A stretch of DNA of 64,000 nt from assembly GCA_026874595.1 (NCBI GenBank), contig CM049316.1:28439339-28503338 (forward strand), read 5' to 3'. Below are positions 1 through 42,600 of this stretch, piece by piece (position 1 is the stretch's first letter; the number at the start of each line of letters is the position of its first letter). Origin of the DNA: Sipunculus nudus (lineage: Eukaryota > Annelida > Sipuncula > Golfingiida > Sipunculidae). The notes beneath the pieces are model-generated. The model was not told where the DNA came from. It saw only the letters and a program-made list of their open reading frames with translations, and did no database searches. A program made the translations under genes and the position numbers.

Positions 1-30128
<30,128 letters not shown>

Positions 30129-30420
30129 CACGATAAAAACCTAGACCGTCCGAGAGAGAAACTGAAAGTACCAGTTTACAAGAAACTGCGCATTGTCGCC
30201 TGCGTAAAAAGGAAAATAAATTAATATCCCCACCTGTGCGCTATCCTTAAAAAAACTTGTTCTGTTGTTGTGTTGCTGAACTGCTCTCAATTCGGCACAC
30301 CTTACCTCACCGTCGCTTGTGTATTTGATCCAACGATTTTGGAAGGTCAAGGTCAGTTGTGTCAAGGGCGTCAATTGTTCGGCAACATTTTGCATTGCTT
30401 GTACTGAAATACACTACATG
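30129..30420 (-). promoter_or_regulatory. Candidate ALT promoter / 5' UTR region
   Basis: This segment upstream of the tentative first exon is richer in C and G, with several CpG, than the surrounding DNA. On the minus strand an initiator-like TCAGTTTC lies at 30165-30158 and no TATA box is visible. A second consensus donor (GAG|GTAAGG) is at about 30303 and a pyrimidine tract plus CAG near 30203, so the 5' UTR may be spliced. The transcription start cannot be placed from sequence alone. Confidence 0.3.
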
Positions 30421-30878
30421 AAGTGGCCTCGATTCGTAGTGAATTTACAAGGGCACATCACGATACCTCCCCAAGCAGCCTGCGCAGAACTTACAAATGT
30501 CCGTTGTGATATGACTTCTAGGCGTCATACAGTGGGGCTTTATTCGCATGATTTATGCATGTAATAATTAATTTATCAATATTACCCATATCAATTATCA
30601 AAAAAAAAAAAAAAAAAAAAAATACAATCTTAAAGGGTGATTTTATATATATAAAAAAAAGACATCTATCTGGAAACTGATGTAAAATGCAATATAAATT
30701 TAGTTTATGGTTTAAAATGTTTAATAAATTGATAGTTGAATTATAATTAATGAACAAAGCCCAATAAAAAAAACCCCAGAATTTTATCAGTGTAAATAGC
30801 AGGAAATTTAGATGGCGGACAGTTGAAGATCCATTTTAATACATAATATCAAGTTGTAACATCCCAGCTGCCCTGCAT

Positions 30879-31361
30879 GATGTTAACCTTTGCATGCATT
30901 ATACTAATTAACCTTTGGTGGTCAAAGGGGCAGGGTATCAGTCAACCGGCTATCAGTAAGTCATCGGCAGCCAGTGTCTCCGCCCACTGCCCCCGTGGTG
31001 GTAAAGATATCTGGACGGGATAGAGCCCGCTCTCTTGGGATCGAGGAGTGGACCCAACAGGCAGGCCCAGCCCTCTGTGTAGGTTAGGTTATGGCTTAAT
31101 TAATACACCAGGGGCGGTTTAGACTGTGTCTACTACCTGGTGAGGTCAACATCTTTAAACAGCAGTCATTCTTCCTAGCTGGGTATACATGTATCTTTTA
31201 ATTTCATATTTAACTTAAGCAGTAATATTACCCTTTGATTATTTTAAAGTTGAGAATCTTAATTTTATTTCAGTCAAACAGTGTTGCTTTATTTCCTTAA
31301 ATTGTGCAAGTGCATGTTGTCCAGTACCAAATTCACCCCAGAATTAAAAGCAAACTACAAA
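30879..31361 (+). repeat. Dispersed repeat, left copy
   Basis: About 480 bp that recurs in direct orientation at 37072-37531. Shared landmarks are GGTCAAAGGGGCAGGGT, TAGAGCCCGCTCTCTTGG, GTTTAGACTGTGTCTACTACC, GCAGTCATTCTTCCT and TTTCAGTCAAACAGTGTTG. The copies are clearly diverged. It is non-coding, and no terminal TG...CA was identified, so I do not call it an LTR. Confidence 0.75.
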
Positions 31362-34300
31362 TGGCGAGCTTGTGCCCAGCTGATAGGCACTAATCAGCAC
31401 TAGGAGACGAATCCATGTTAATAATTGCTTATTTCAGCTAATCATCATCTAAAATATAATTATACTTATAATATATAAGAAATACATCAATAATTACAGT
31501 AATTAATTAACATGGATATAAAATATTAATTTATAACTAGACATAGGCCTATTTATCCATCAGTCTCTCTTATATGTCAAACTGATCAAAGCTAATAGCT
31601 GTAAGGTGTTTTAGTGCTTGCCTATAGGTAATCTGAATAACATTTGATAATTAATTATGAATTATGTTATTTAACATACATCAACTTAACCAGAGCAGGA
31701 CTTAATAATTCAGATCAACCGCTTAGACACAGATCTTGTGATTCTCAGAGGATTACCTCTGTAGCACATATGGTCATATTTTATCCACATTTTGACTTTA
31801 ATGATTGTTTGATTTTCCGCATAGGAGAAATTAACAGTTTTAAACTTCACTGCATTCAATTTTAATACATACGCAGACTTAATTCAAGTTATTTAAACTT
31901 TTTACAAACTTTTACTGACCTGAGTTATAATTTTTTGCTGTAAAATGAAACTATTACTGATCTAGTTCATTAAAATAAAAAAACCCGCTTTTGTTGAATG
32001 TTCACATGACTATAACACATAAGACAATTTAGCCTAAAACATTTAGTATTATAGCTTTTTAAGTTTATTTCATTAAAAACATTGAACACTTGTCCAAATA
32101 TTGCTGCGTGGGGGTTAACATATTTTGTCAACAAAATACGTATTCAACCCCGGACACCAGATAATAAATGTTAACAATATGGAAAAAAAATCTGATTACT
32201 ACAAATTATAGAAGCTGTCACACATAATCATAAATAATAAAAATAATGATAAAATAATGGTACAGTAATAATTTAAACAGTAAAATATAGAATTATGTCA
32301 GGGAAAGACTGTAGAAAGAGCTTTAGTATTATTTAAACAAACTGATGAATGTGTAATTAGCCATGACATCTTATTTAAATACCATATTGTACATACTTGT
32401 TGCGTTATAACAACTTTGATTTAACAAATACTTGGACAGCACTACTTACCAATTTTAGCGCAACAGGGCACGGGAGTAATGTATTACTTGTATAGACTCT
32501 CCCTGGAGTGTTAAAACCACTGTGAGGTGGTTGAATAACTTGGTAGTATTATTTCATGCATTAATATGGTGAAGTTCACCTGTAAAAAGTAATTATCTAA
32601 GCTGATCTTACATTGAGCGAGGAATCTTGCCGTTACTTGATTATTACTTGATGATGTCATTCGTATTTTTAGCCCAGTGAGAGGGCATGTTTCGGCCATG
32701 GAGTGCCTAGTATAAATACCGTGCAAATTGTGGGGCCATATAGGGTACAGAAAAATACAATATATGAAAAAGCTTACCCGAGGGTAATGCCATTGTATCT
32801 ATTAACGCTGATAAGCTGATGGTACAATGTGCGAGTAAATCTCGTTTTATTGGTAGACTAGGGGTCTAAATCTTTTAGCCCAGTGAAGCGGGCATATGTC
32901 GACCATGCAAGCGGAGCCTCGAACGGGCGTATTCATAGGGGGGCGCACAGGGGCGCGCGCCCTCCTTTACTTCTGCTAAAACTTATGCCAGTCAACTACT
33001 TGCAAGTGTTATGTTTGTTAACTCACATTTATTTTTATTCGACTTTTAAGTATACACACATTTAGGTAAAATATGGCGTATAAGTAAATAGATACATGTA
33101 TTTTCATGTTTCTCTATGCGCAAGTGTGGTATGTACAGGTTAGTCCCATATAGCAAAAAAGAATAAAAGCTTAGCAAGATATTGTCTCTAATGTTAAAAC
33201 AGATACATATCTGATATAATAATGTATATTTATTATCACTTCTAAAGGTTCCTATTGACCCAAAGAGAGATTATTTTTGGTGTATTTGTCGAAATTTTGT
33301 GAAGAAACAACAAAAGCTTAATTAGCAAGATATGTCTGTATATTATAATGTTAATGAAAAGAGTATCAGTCTTTGATGAAAATTTCTAAAATAAATCTAA
33401 ACAGTAAAGGGATTATATACCTACTCATTTCTCTCATGTTTTTTACTATCTCTCTTTTCTATTTTGTTTGTGTGCAGAAGTGAAGTCCTAAACCCAATGA
33501 TTGTTCTGTAACATCATTGTGGAACGCCAAAACTTAAACAATCCATGCAAGCTATTTGTACTTTCACTAGATGCTTGCTAAGCCTCATTAAAAAAAAAAT
33601 TAACCCTGGAATACACCAACACACAATAAAAACGCTTCCGGTTTCTTGATTCTGGGGTAATAAATATCACCCCAAAATATCCAGCTACTGTCACTGGAGC
33701 TTGATGGCCAGGTTTAATGTTTGCAAGCTGCATTTTCAATTATAATATAACCCAAAAATGGCATGCATATAACAGTCAATGAGTATTTTGCACTTCTAAT
33801 TTTTTTTTGTGTTTCTGTACTTTAATTACCTCAGGTCAGACTACCTTTATTACTTGTTATCTCCAGTTCGAACTGAATTGCTGCAAAAATACTTCATCTA
33901 TACGAAAGACCTATATTATGAAATTAATTATTAGAAGCTTTACATGATATTTGATGCAGGCACTATTGACAGTGACATGTAAAAGTTAATCCATTTCAGT
34001 TCTTTTACAGTTTACAGTTCTTCTATTAAAAATACAATTACGTTACAACACTACACTTATTGATGCATGAATTATATATAGATGAGGCCCCTACGATTAA
34101 CATAATTAACAACTTGAATTCGATACCTTACAAAATTACTGATAATAATCATAATAATAATGCACGAACTATACAATATTTTATTTGTTTACTATAGGAG
34201 ACAGTTTTACAGCCACATAGTGTGTGTTCAAACAGGTTAAAAAATGTTTGCTTCCTACTAATATAGGGCTTTGTAGATCATCAACATGATATTAATATAT

Positions 34301-34800
34301 ATGGCATGTTTAAAAGACGTAGAACAGCCCCCTTCTTGACTTAGGGCTGCGCCCCCTCTATTTTCAAATCCTGGATTCGCCACTGTAAACCGACCAACTT
34401 GTAAGCATAGACGGGTATATTTCTACAAAAAATGTCGCATTTCATGTCCCGAAACTATATTTGTTACTGAGAAATTAGCAAATGCTAAAAATGACATGAA
34501 TAACCATTCAGATTGTTGCTAAAGATATAACCATTATTATGAGATAAAAATAATTTAAATCGGGGCAGAAATACATACAGAAAAAAAGCTGCAAATGTTA
34601 TTATACCCTTAAATTTCCGTTGTCCCTTTCTCTCGGATCTTAAATTCAAAACAGCGTTTTTCTGTAACCACTGTTCCATTTATATAGATTTTGTTTTCCA
34701 CGTTGTCACAGCGGTGAAAGTTTATTAAGATGATATTTTTGCTTGATTTTTCCTGACCGTTTTGTTTTTAATACAAAAATTTGGATATAAAAAGTATGTC
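31362..34800. other. Intergenic DNA
   Basis: Mostly AT-rich. A direct repeat with TTTAGCCCAGTGA...GGGCAT...CCATG occurs at about 32669 and 32874. On the minus strand two good donors occur, ATTG|GTAAGT at 32450/32449 and CAAT|GTAAGA at 32612/32611; either could close an alternative upstream ALT exon. Near 34366-34386, AAATCCTGGATTCGCCACTG is an end of the MITE family seen at 12104 and 54668. No protein gene is supported. Confidence 0.35.
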
Positions 34801-34812
34801 TCCCAAAATATA

Positions 34813-35810
34813 CTCGGCACCGGTACCTGACCTTTTGACCTTGCAGCGCGTGAACAGAAACCACATTGCTGATGCAGGGAGCAGCGTTTATTAGAGTTCA
34901 GGAAATTTTGTACACTAATCCACAATTAAATTTAGTAACTGTCATATCAGTGTTCTCTGTTAATCATAAAAGGGTTAAAAAATCACCGTATGTTTATTTG
35001 GACTCGACACCGTTACACCTGCGAAAAATTAACCGTCACATATAACTCTTCGAAAATGGCTTCCTCTTGTTGTTCATATAGTGATAACTCGTGCTGCCCC
35101 CTTAGGGACGGTATGGAAGTAATTTTTGTCCTGCATTTGACGGTACAGATGAAAAAAACTCAGCACCGTTACCACTCGAAACCGTTACCTACATGAAAAA
35201 TAACGGTGTCGAGAGCAAGGTAACGGTGTTGAGAACTTGGTATATTAAATCCAAATTATTGAAATAGAATTTGAAACATATTTTAGGCTAAATATTTTAA
35301 ACATTTGCGTTTCTTCTATTCAAACAGGCATTTGCTTGTTTTAATACATAATACTGGTATTTAAGTAGTCACTACGGTTATTTTTACTTCAGAAGCTCGA
35401 CTCCGTTACCTATGCTCAACACCGTTATCTATGCTCAACACCGTTACCTAGAGGATTTGAAACCATGTTTAAATTTTATTTTCTGTGCATTCAAAAAAAT
35501 TAACAAGGTATTTCGACTCAAATTCTAAAGGTACATGTACCAAAGTACTTTGTCCGGTAAATCCCTGCAAATGCACCCCTCTGGAAGCAAAAATAGGAAT
35601 AGAGACAATTTTTGTTTTCAAAAGTTAATTAAAAATAAGAAAATATGTTCTTTTTACACACTTTTTTTTGTTAAATTCATAACTGAAATTTATGTTTTGA
35701 TTTTATCAAAGGCTATTAATTTTATTTTTATCGAAAATCACAAAAAATCTAGTCAAAACAATTTCTGAAATGTGCAAGTGAGATTTTACTGCGTGTAACG
35801 GTGTTGAGAA
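34813..35810. repeat. Cluster of CTCAACACCGTTACCT motifs in both orientations
   Basis: At least nine good copies in about 1 kb. Forward copies start near 34813, 35003, 35159, 35175, 35396, 35414 and 35433; reverse copies are near 35200, 35219 and 35795. The three at 35396-35448 are spaced 18-19 bp. Those at 35159-35235 form a nested 76-bp palindrome with two forward copies facing two reverse copies. The core TAACGG is also the consensus site of Myb DNA-binding domains. The intervening DNA is not repeated. Confidence 0.65.
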
Positions 35811-36805
35811 AAAGGTTCATATTTTCCCCTTACCTGGACTATTTATAAAAAAAGGAAACTGAAAAGTGCACTACTTGCATTATTGTACAATTCTAACGAT
35901 ATTTTTCTACAAATTAAGTTTTGTTATATCAAAATCAAGATTAAAAAAAATCATCAAGAAAACCCTTGAAATGCGACGTTTTCTGTAGAAATACCCAGAC
36001 AGGGCAAAAAATAATGTTCGGCAAATATGACATGGTGGTTGGTTTTGTCCACCTGATGTTATAGGGCTATACAAAATATCGGGGACCGAAGTTACCCCTA
36101 GTTTTATTTACTTCGTATGAAAGGAAGAAAAAGAACCCAGATTCAGCCCTCACGGGAATCCTATTAATGGGTCCCTTTATTTATCGTTTGTCAACTTAAT
36201 TTTATCATTTGTATTTCAAGACTTTGAGTAATTGTTTCACCTCTTATCGGTATTCTTTATGTGTGATTATGTGTAGACTTTTATTTTTCTTGAATATTCA
36301 TTTAAAGGCTGCAGGCGCAGGAAGGAGACTTGTATTATAACAGATATTGCTGCTGTTGCTTTCATTTCAGATGTTCCATTCCTGTATAGACTTACAGCCT
36401 CCTCCCATTCAAGACCACAAGCCATGCTGACACAGCAAGAGACTACACTCGGCTATAGCAATATAGGTTCACTCGCTTACTGCCAGCATCTATCGTCATA
36501 GTAAAAAGGATTTGAATGCTGTTAAAGCATCTCGATAAATCTTAATATCTTAATGAACAATATTTATGAACATATTGATATTTATTTACGATTCTTTCGC
36601 ACAGTAGGCCTGTGGTGCCACCTGTCGGACATTAAAAGAACAACCAATGAAACTTAATCTGTCAATTAAATATATCCTTGTACATGCTTTACTGTCATAC
36701 ATGATGTCACCTATGTCTTATTTGAATGTCTAATAAAATAACACCTGCCTTGAACTTTCAAAAGAATTATCAGACTGCAAAGTCCTTAATCCAAGGTAGT
36801 ACTGT

Positions 36806-36836
<31 letters not shown>

Positions 36837-37071
36837 GGAGACCACTGCCTACAAGCTGTTGGCATTCCGCTCCCAGGGACACCGAGCATTGGATAAACCT
36901 ACTACCCCTTCCAACGTGGGAGTTAGGGTTGGCAGCAAGCTAACAGCCCATACAAAGACTAAATTTCCCAGTTTTGGCCATATAACAAAAAAATCCTCTC
37001 AAAAAAGGCAAGATATTATGATTGCTATCGCAAAGTTTTACACTTAAATGTAAAATTTCCCTATAGGGGGA
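35811..37071. other. Intergenic DNA with TG/G runs
   Basis: No gene. A (TG)n run followed by about 19 G lies at 36802-36838. The 70 codons open after it (36808-37047) match nothing I can name. Confidence 0.4.
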
Positions 37072-37531
37072 AGGATGTTAACCATTGGACTAATTAGCGT
37101 ATTGCCGGTCAAAGGGGCAGGGTGTCAGCCAACTGGCTATCAGCCAATCACCGGCAGCTAGTGACCTCGGCCTGTGCCCCTTGTGGGTAAAACTCTCTGG
37201 ACGTGGTATAGAGCCCGCTCTCTTGGAATCGGTGGATCTTAAAGGCTGCCCAAGCCCTCTGTGGCAGGCAGGGTATTCGCTATATACACCAGAGTAGGTT
37301 TAGACTGTGTCTACTACCACCCACTTTTACAGCAGTCATTCTTCCTCGCCGGGTATATATCTTTTAATTTCATATTTAACTTAATCAGTAATACTGCAGT
37401 TTGATTCATTGAAGATTTAGAATCTAAAATTTATTTCAGTCAAACAGTGTTGTTTTATTTCTTTAAATTGTGCAAGTACAAGTTGCCCAGTCCCAAATTT
37501 TTTCTCCCAGATATAAAGGCAAACTACCAAG
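37072..37531 (+). repeat. Dispersed repeat, right copy
   Basis: Direct-orientation partner of 30879-31361, offset by about 6.2 kb. The segment between the pair has no reverse transcriptase, integrase or gag-like ORF. Confidence 0.75.
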
Positions 37532-37647
37532 TATCTTAAAGTGAATTAAAATAGGCCTAAAATAAAATAAAATAAAAAAATTGAGTTAAATTATTTTACA
37601 AGCTTCAGTACCCGTGTTAGGTTTGGTTTAAATATACCTGCTCATAT

Positions 37648-37653
<6 letters not shown>

Positions 37654-37733
<80 letters not shown>
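37654..37733. repeat. (TA)n microsatellite
   Basis: About 80 bp of nearly pure TA repeat. Confidence 0.95.
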
Positions 37734-37735
<2 letters not shown>

Positions 37736-39653
37736 CTATTACATGACTAGCTCTGCATGAGTGCTAGAGCATGATTTTATTTGCTTCAAATTCAGCTAGG
37801 CCCATGCAAATGGGACATGCATGCGTGGTCAAGAGCAAGGTCTTGGCCTTGAAACATAGACGGTGATGACTACATATATACAAACGTATTAGTCGTGTAG
37901 TACTAGAGTCCGGACCTAGATTCCAGTCAAGACTCGAGACCACTGTTTTAGGGACTCGGACATGACTCGATGGTCTTGGACTCGGACTTGTACTCCGACT
38001 CAGAGGAAATGACTCGAGAAATCAGACCGTCGCCATCAAGAGTCCATTAGAAGGAAAGCTCTGTCATATTATATTATACAAAGACATCTGTATAATTGTG
38101 CGAACTACTAACATAATATTACAAAAAAATACTATACAAAGCGTTTGTGCATGACTAACGCCAGCCCGCCGGCCAGTGTCTGGGTAAGATCTAGAACATA
38201 ATTATATATTTTTTATCATTTAATGAAGTGTTGTTCGTCCTCTTCTTTTACGGTCGGCATTAGGTAAAGTATGGTTACTGTAGTCATAAATTAATGAGAC
38301 CCTGAATGACATCCGGTAGCCCATACATATCGTATGGTCACCAATAAAACATTTACGAAACCAGATACTTTTTCATTCACTGCATGCCTTTTTGGGAATG
38401 TCCCTGAAAAGTTTTCCCGATTGATAGTGTATGCGGTGGACGTTGCTGCTTGGACTTTGTTTAAAGTGTTTTAATTGGTTTAGGTTTCCACATGCCCATT
38501 CCTAAAAAAAGGACACGCTATACACGTGAATCCTATGGCCCGTCTACTCGAAAGGTGTTTAAATTGAGCAGTATTTAAGGATAAGTGGTGTTTAGTAAAA
38601 CACCTGCTAACCTGATCAGCAGGTCGTATGCTCGAAGGGCATTAAAGCCTTTGCTGTTCTACTACCAATCGGTAACTCAATTTCGTGAGCCATGCCTGAG
38701 CGAAACAACCCGTCTAAATGTGATGTTTCACATTTTCTTACTTATTTAAATATGATTCTGCGCTAATTTGCTGTTTTGGTGCTGATAAACGCACCTGCTA
38801 AAGTTAGACAGTTCTGGAGCATATGGGCCTTTTTAGATTAATGCAGTTCTCAAATTATGGAGCTCTTAAGTAATAATAAGATAATATATACAAGTGTCCC
38901 TTCAAGGAAGGGGTCTTAAGACATTTTAAATTTTTTATATATATATTCTTTTCATTTGTTTGTCTGTCTTTCGCCAGTTTATAGAATCTGTGCCTGACCC
39001 AGTTATGAATATGAAACTTCACTGTGTTGTTGTCTAAAATTGTCTTTTAAGAAAAATTGAAAAAAAAAAATCAGACGCTGGAGATTGCAGCTGACAATTA
39101 CTTCCAATTCTATATGTGATAGACACTACAAGTTGGTGATCATCTACATGTGCATTAAATCCCGAATTAGATTTCATTTCATTTCGACGGAATGACTTAT
39201 CGTAAATACAACTTGAATTGGGTTCTTTTCAGCTCAATTTTCAGTCTCCCTGGGGGTTCAATACAGAAAGCTGAATACATTTCTGTTTTGGATGCTTTGA
39301 TTACGTTATAGTCACCATATTTAAATTTGTTTAATATATACATCCCACTGTATGGATAAAATGGGTATCGGACCTTGCCCTGCACCATGGGGTTCTAATT
39401 AGGGTTTTAGGTTACGCAATATATCACCTCCAAATTTTATAGTATTTCATTCTTGTTTGATATAATGATTTTCCTTTGGAATGGCTGCGGTTGTCACTCA
39501 CTATACGTCTTCGGTTGTGTCGTCGATAGTTTCTTAATTATACTTTTATTTTCTATATAGCTTCTCTGTCGCTCACATATCATGCTCATTTGAACAAAGA
39601 AATAAATATAATATATTTTAGTCATCAAAAGAAGTATATGACGTTTTAGTCTA
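37734..39653. other. Intergenic DNA with GACTCG-rich stretch
   Basis: At 37905-38030 the motif GACTCGGACT and variants recur about eight times. Near 38625, GGTCGTATGCTCGAAGGGC matches in inverted orientation a motif at about 44165 beyond the foldback. No gene is supported. Confidence 0.4.
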
Positions 39654-42600
39654 GTCAATGAACGATTTTTATCAAATGAGGTTGGACAAAAATGTTATCA
39701 AAGGTTTCTCACCTGAAATGGATTCACTGATGTTGTCCTAGTGCACAAATAAAACCCCTCCCGATTCCACCCATGGCAAAGTGTCATTTTCACCCCAAAT
39801 CCAAGATGGCCGCCATTATAAGGGGTGAACTATTTAAATGACCGTAATTCCATAACTAAATGACATAGAAACACATTTAAGGTGTCATTTCCATCTAACA
39901 TTAGGATGCCCGTTCATTTGGTGACACTTCTGGGGTCATAAATGGTACACTTCCGGTATCAGGTCAAGGTCAATGTCAAATTTTACAGATAAAAAGCCAA
40001 AATCGCTATGATATGGCCATTGTTTCAACCAAATGTTATAGAAACATATCTCAAGTATTATTTCCATTCGACATTAGGCTGTCCATTCTTTTGGTGATAC
40101 GTCCGAGGTCAAAATGATATATATCATGCTGTAAAGTCAAGGTAAAACTTGGAAGAGAAAAAGCAACAATCGCCATGAGATGGCATGGTTTTTGCATGAA
40201 AATGACATATAGAAATGCATTTTAAGTTGTCAATTCTAACTAACTGTGGATTTCCCATGCATTTCGCTGTACGGTACTTCTAAGGTCATAAAAGGTACAT
40301 ACCATGCATAAAGGTCAAGGTAAAAGTCAAACTTGGAAGAAAAAAGTAATAACCGTCATGATATAGCATGTGTTTTGCAGAAACGTAAAATAGAAGCTCA
40401 TTCAAAGGGTCATTTCCATCTAAATTTAGATTGCTAAATCTTTTGGTGATAGTTTTAAGGCCAGGAAAGGTTCATACTGTCCATCATGCGGTATGTATTT
40501 GCAACAAAGTGCCATTTAATTGGGACAACTTCAAGCTAACATCCGAATGCTCATTGATTCAGTGTTATTCCTGGGGTCAGTAAAGGTACAAACCATGCAT
40601 CAAGGTCAAGGCCAATGTCAAACTTGATAGGAAAATGCCCATCCCCATGATTTGGTTAACATGGCATCCATCATTGAAAACAAACTTGATACGTGCTTGT
40701 AACAACACATGTGATAAATAATTTGATATGCATCCATCATATCATATACATGTATATCTACAACCCATGAAGTAGTGAACCTATTCATCATTTAAATATC
40801 ATCATTATCTTCTTCATGATCACAATCATAATCATCATTATCCCTATCTCTGCTCTTAGTTTGGGTTCATTTCATGGAAGCAATTACTGTGCATTGATAA
40901 CATACTGGTGAAGTAGGTACAGCTTCCCCTTATTATAGGTATTTGGTTTTTCACATAACCCCTACAGTTGCACTTAATAATTTTGAAATATTGAGGTGCT
41001 GCTTGTTGTGTAACCCTGAGAGACAAAAGACAAATTGAAGATAAAAACCGTTCCCCCGAAGCATACATGACAAGGTTAAATATAGTATATAGACATATAG
41101 TATGCAGCACACAAAAAAGCCAGCTGCTAACTCCATGTCTCCAAATTACCTTAAATGTTAGAATGGCAAGCATGTAGATCAAGGAAGCTCTACTTATTAT
41201 TTAGGAACCCCCCCCCCCCCCCCCCCCCCAAAAAAAAACACCTGCTCGAGTTGTAAAATTTCAGCCCAGAGTTTCAACTTCTACAGGGTGTGTTCTTCCA
41301 CTACCACCAACACAAAACCCAGAGTGTCAACTTCTACATGTAAAGTTCTTCGACTTCGACCAACACAAAATGTGCATCACGATGCTTAGGCCTAATGATA
41401 TATGCGATGATTATAGAAGACTGAACTTTGTCAACGCCCACATGGGCTTCAGGTGGTGAAGTATCTACCTAAAGAATGCAGGCGGAGAAGTCATTTCATG
41501 TGGTCAAAATCTGACTACTCTTCCACGGTGTCACACAAATTGTCCGTTTTGATGTTATCATAAACAGGTTTAAACTTCATCGTCTTACCTGTGGTATCAG
41601 CATAAATGTATCAGTAACCTCTGCAACAACAGATTGGCTGTTAAGTAGCAGAAATAAAGGTTTTATACGCTGTTGTGCAGATTTGGAATTCTGCATTTCC
41701 TTCTGCATGCTCATCAGAAATGTTTAATCTGACCTTCTCTTCTGCAAAGCATATTACTGCTACTTATCAGAATCTGCCATTGACAATGATTTTAAGCCGT
41801 GTCAAGAATTCATCCGGGGTAAGACTTAAGATGGATTTCCAGTGTCCATATCAGCGGCTTATCCTGATAGATGTCAAATAGATCCTTCTCCTGATCTCCC
41901 AACAAATATCATCAGGTTCAAGCATTGTGTGAAAATAACATCCCCCGGAAGTGTTAGGTTTGAAAATATCTCCCATTGCCCCTTTGCCTATCAGGGTTAC
42001 ACAACAAGCAGCACCTGAACATATCAAAATAGGAAATTGCAACTGTAGGGGGAACCTGATCTCATAAGCGTTTACCAGATGAACTGCTGTGTAAAACAGT
42101 ATGTGGCTAATGCCAGGAAATTGCTTACATGAATGTTACACAAATTAAGAGTAGGGATACGCTTTAAGAAGACAATGCAGAAGGTCCCCTACTTCATGGA
42201 ATGTACATGAACTAGGCATATATATGGTAGGATACATTCATATTAATCTTGTTATTCAAACGTATAATAACATGCGCATGTGAAATTTGTTTCCGTTTTC
42301 GATGATTGGGCATAATCAAAATAGTTACAGTGACAAGTTAATAGATCTACCTACATCTCATTGATGTCATATTTTTCCAAAATGTATCATATCATAGCAA
42401 GTTTGGCTTATTTCCCCTAACTAATTTGATATTAACCTGGAACATAATGCATGATATGTTCGAATTATGACCTAAGCAATATCATTAATTAAATGAGTGG
42501 AATACTATTGTTAGCTAGATGTGATGCCCTTGATGTTTTTCTGTGTTATTTTTTGCAAAAACATGCCACATCATCGACAGTTAGAAGTTCTCCTAAGAAC

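Noticed and set aside
30141-30395. 84-codon minus-strand ORF upstream of the ALT first exon
   Set aside because: Joining its internal donor to E2 puts a stop right after the junction; probably untranslated or chance.
36808-37047. ORF after the G-run (GHRALDKPTTPSNVGVRVG)
   Set aside because: Looked faintly like a retroelement fragment but I could not match it to any domain.
30879-37531. LTR retrotransposon defined by the two direct repeats
   Set aside because: No TG...CA ends, no primer-binding site and no gag/pol remnants between them.
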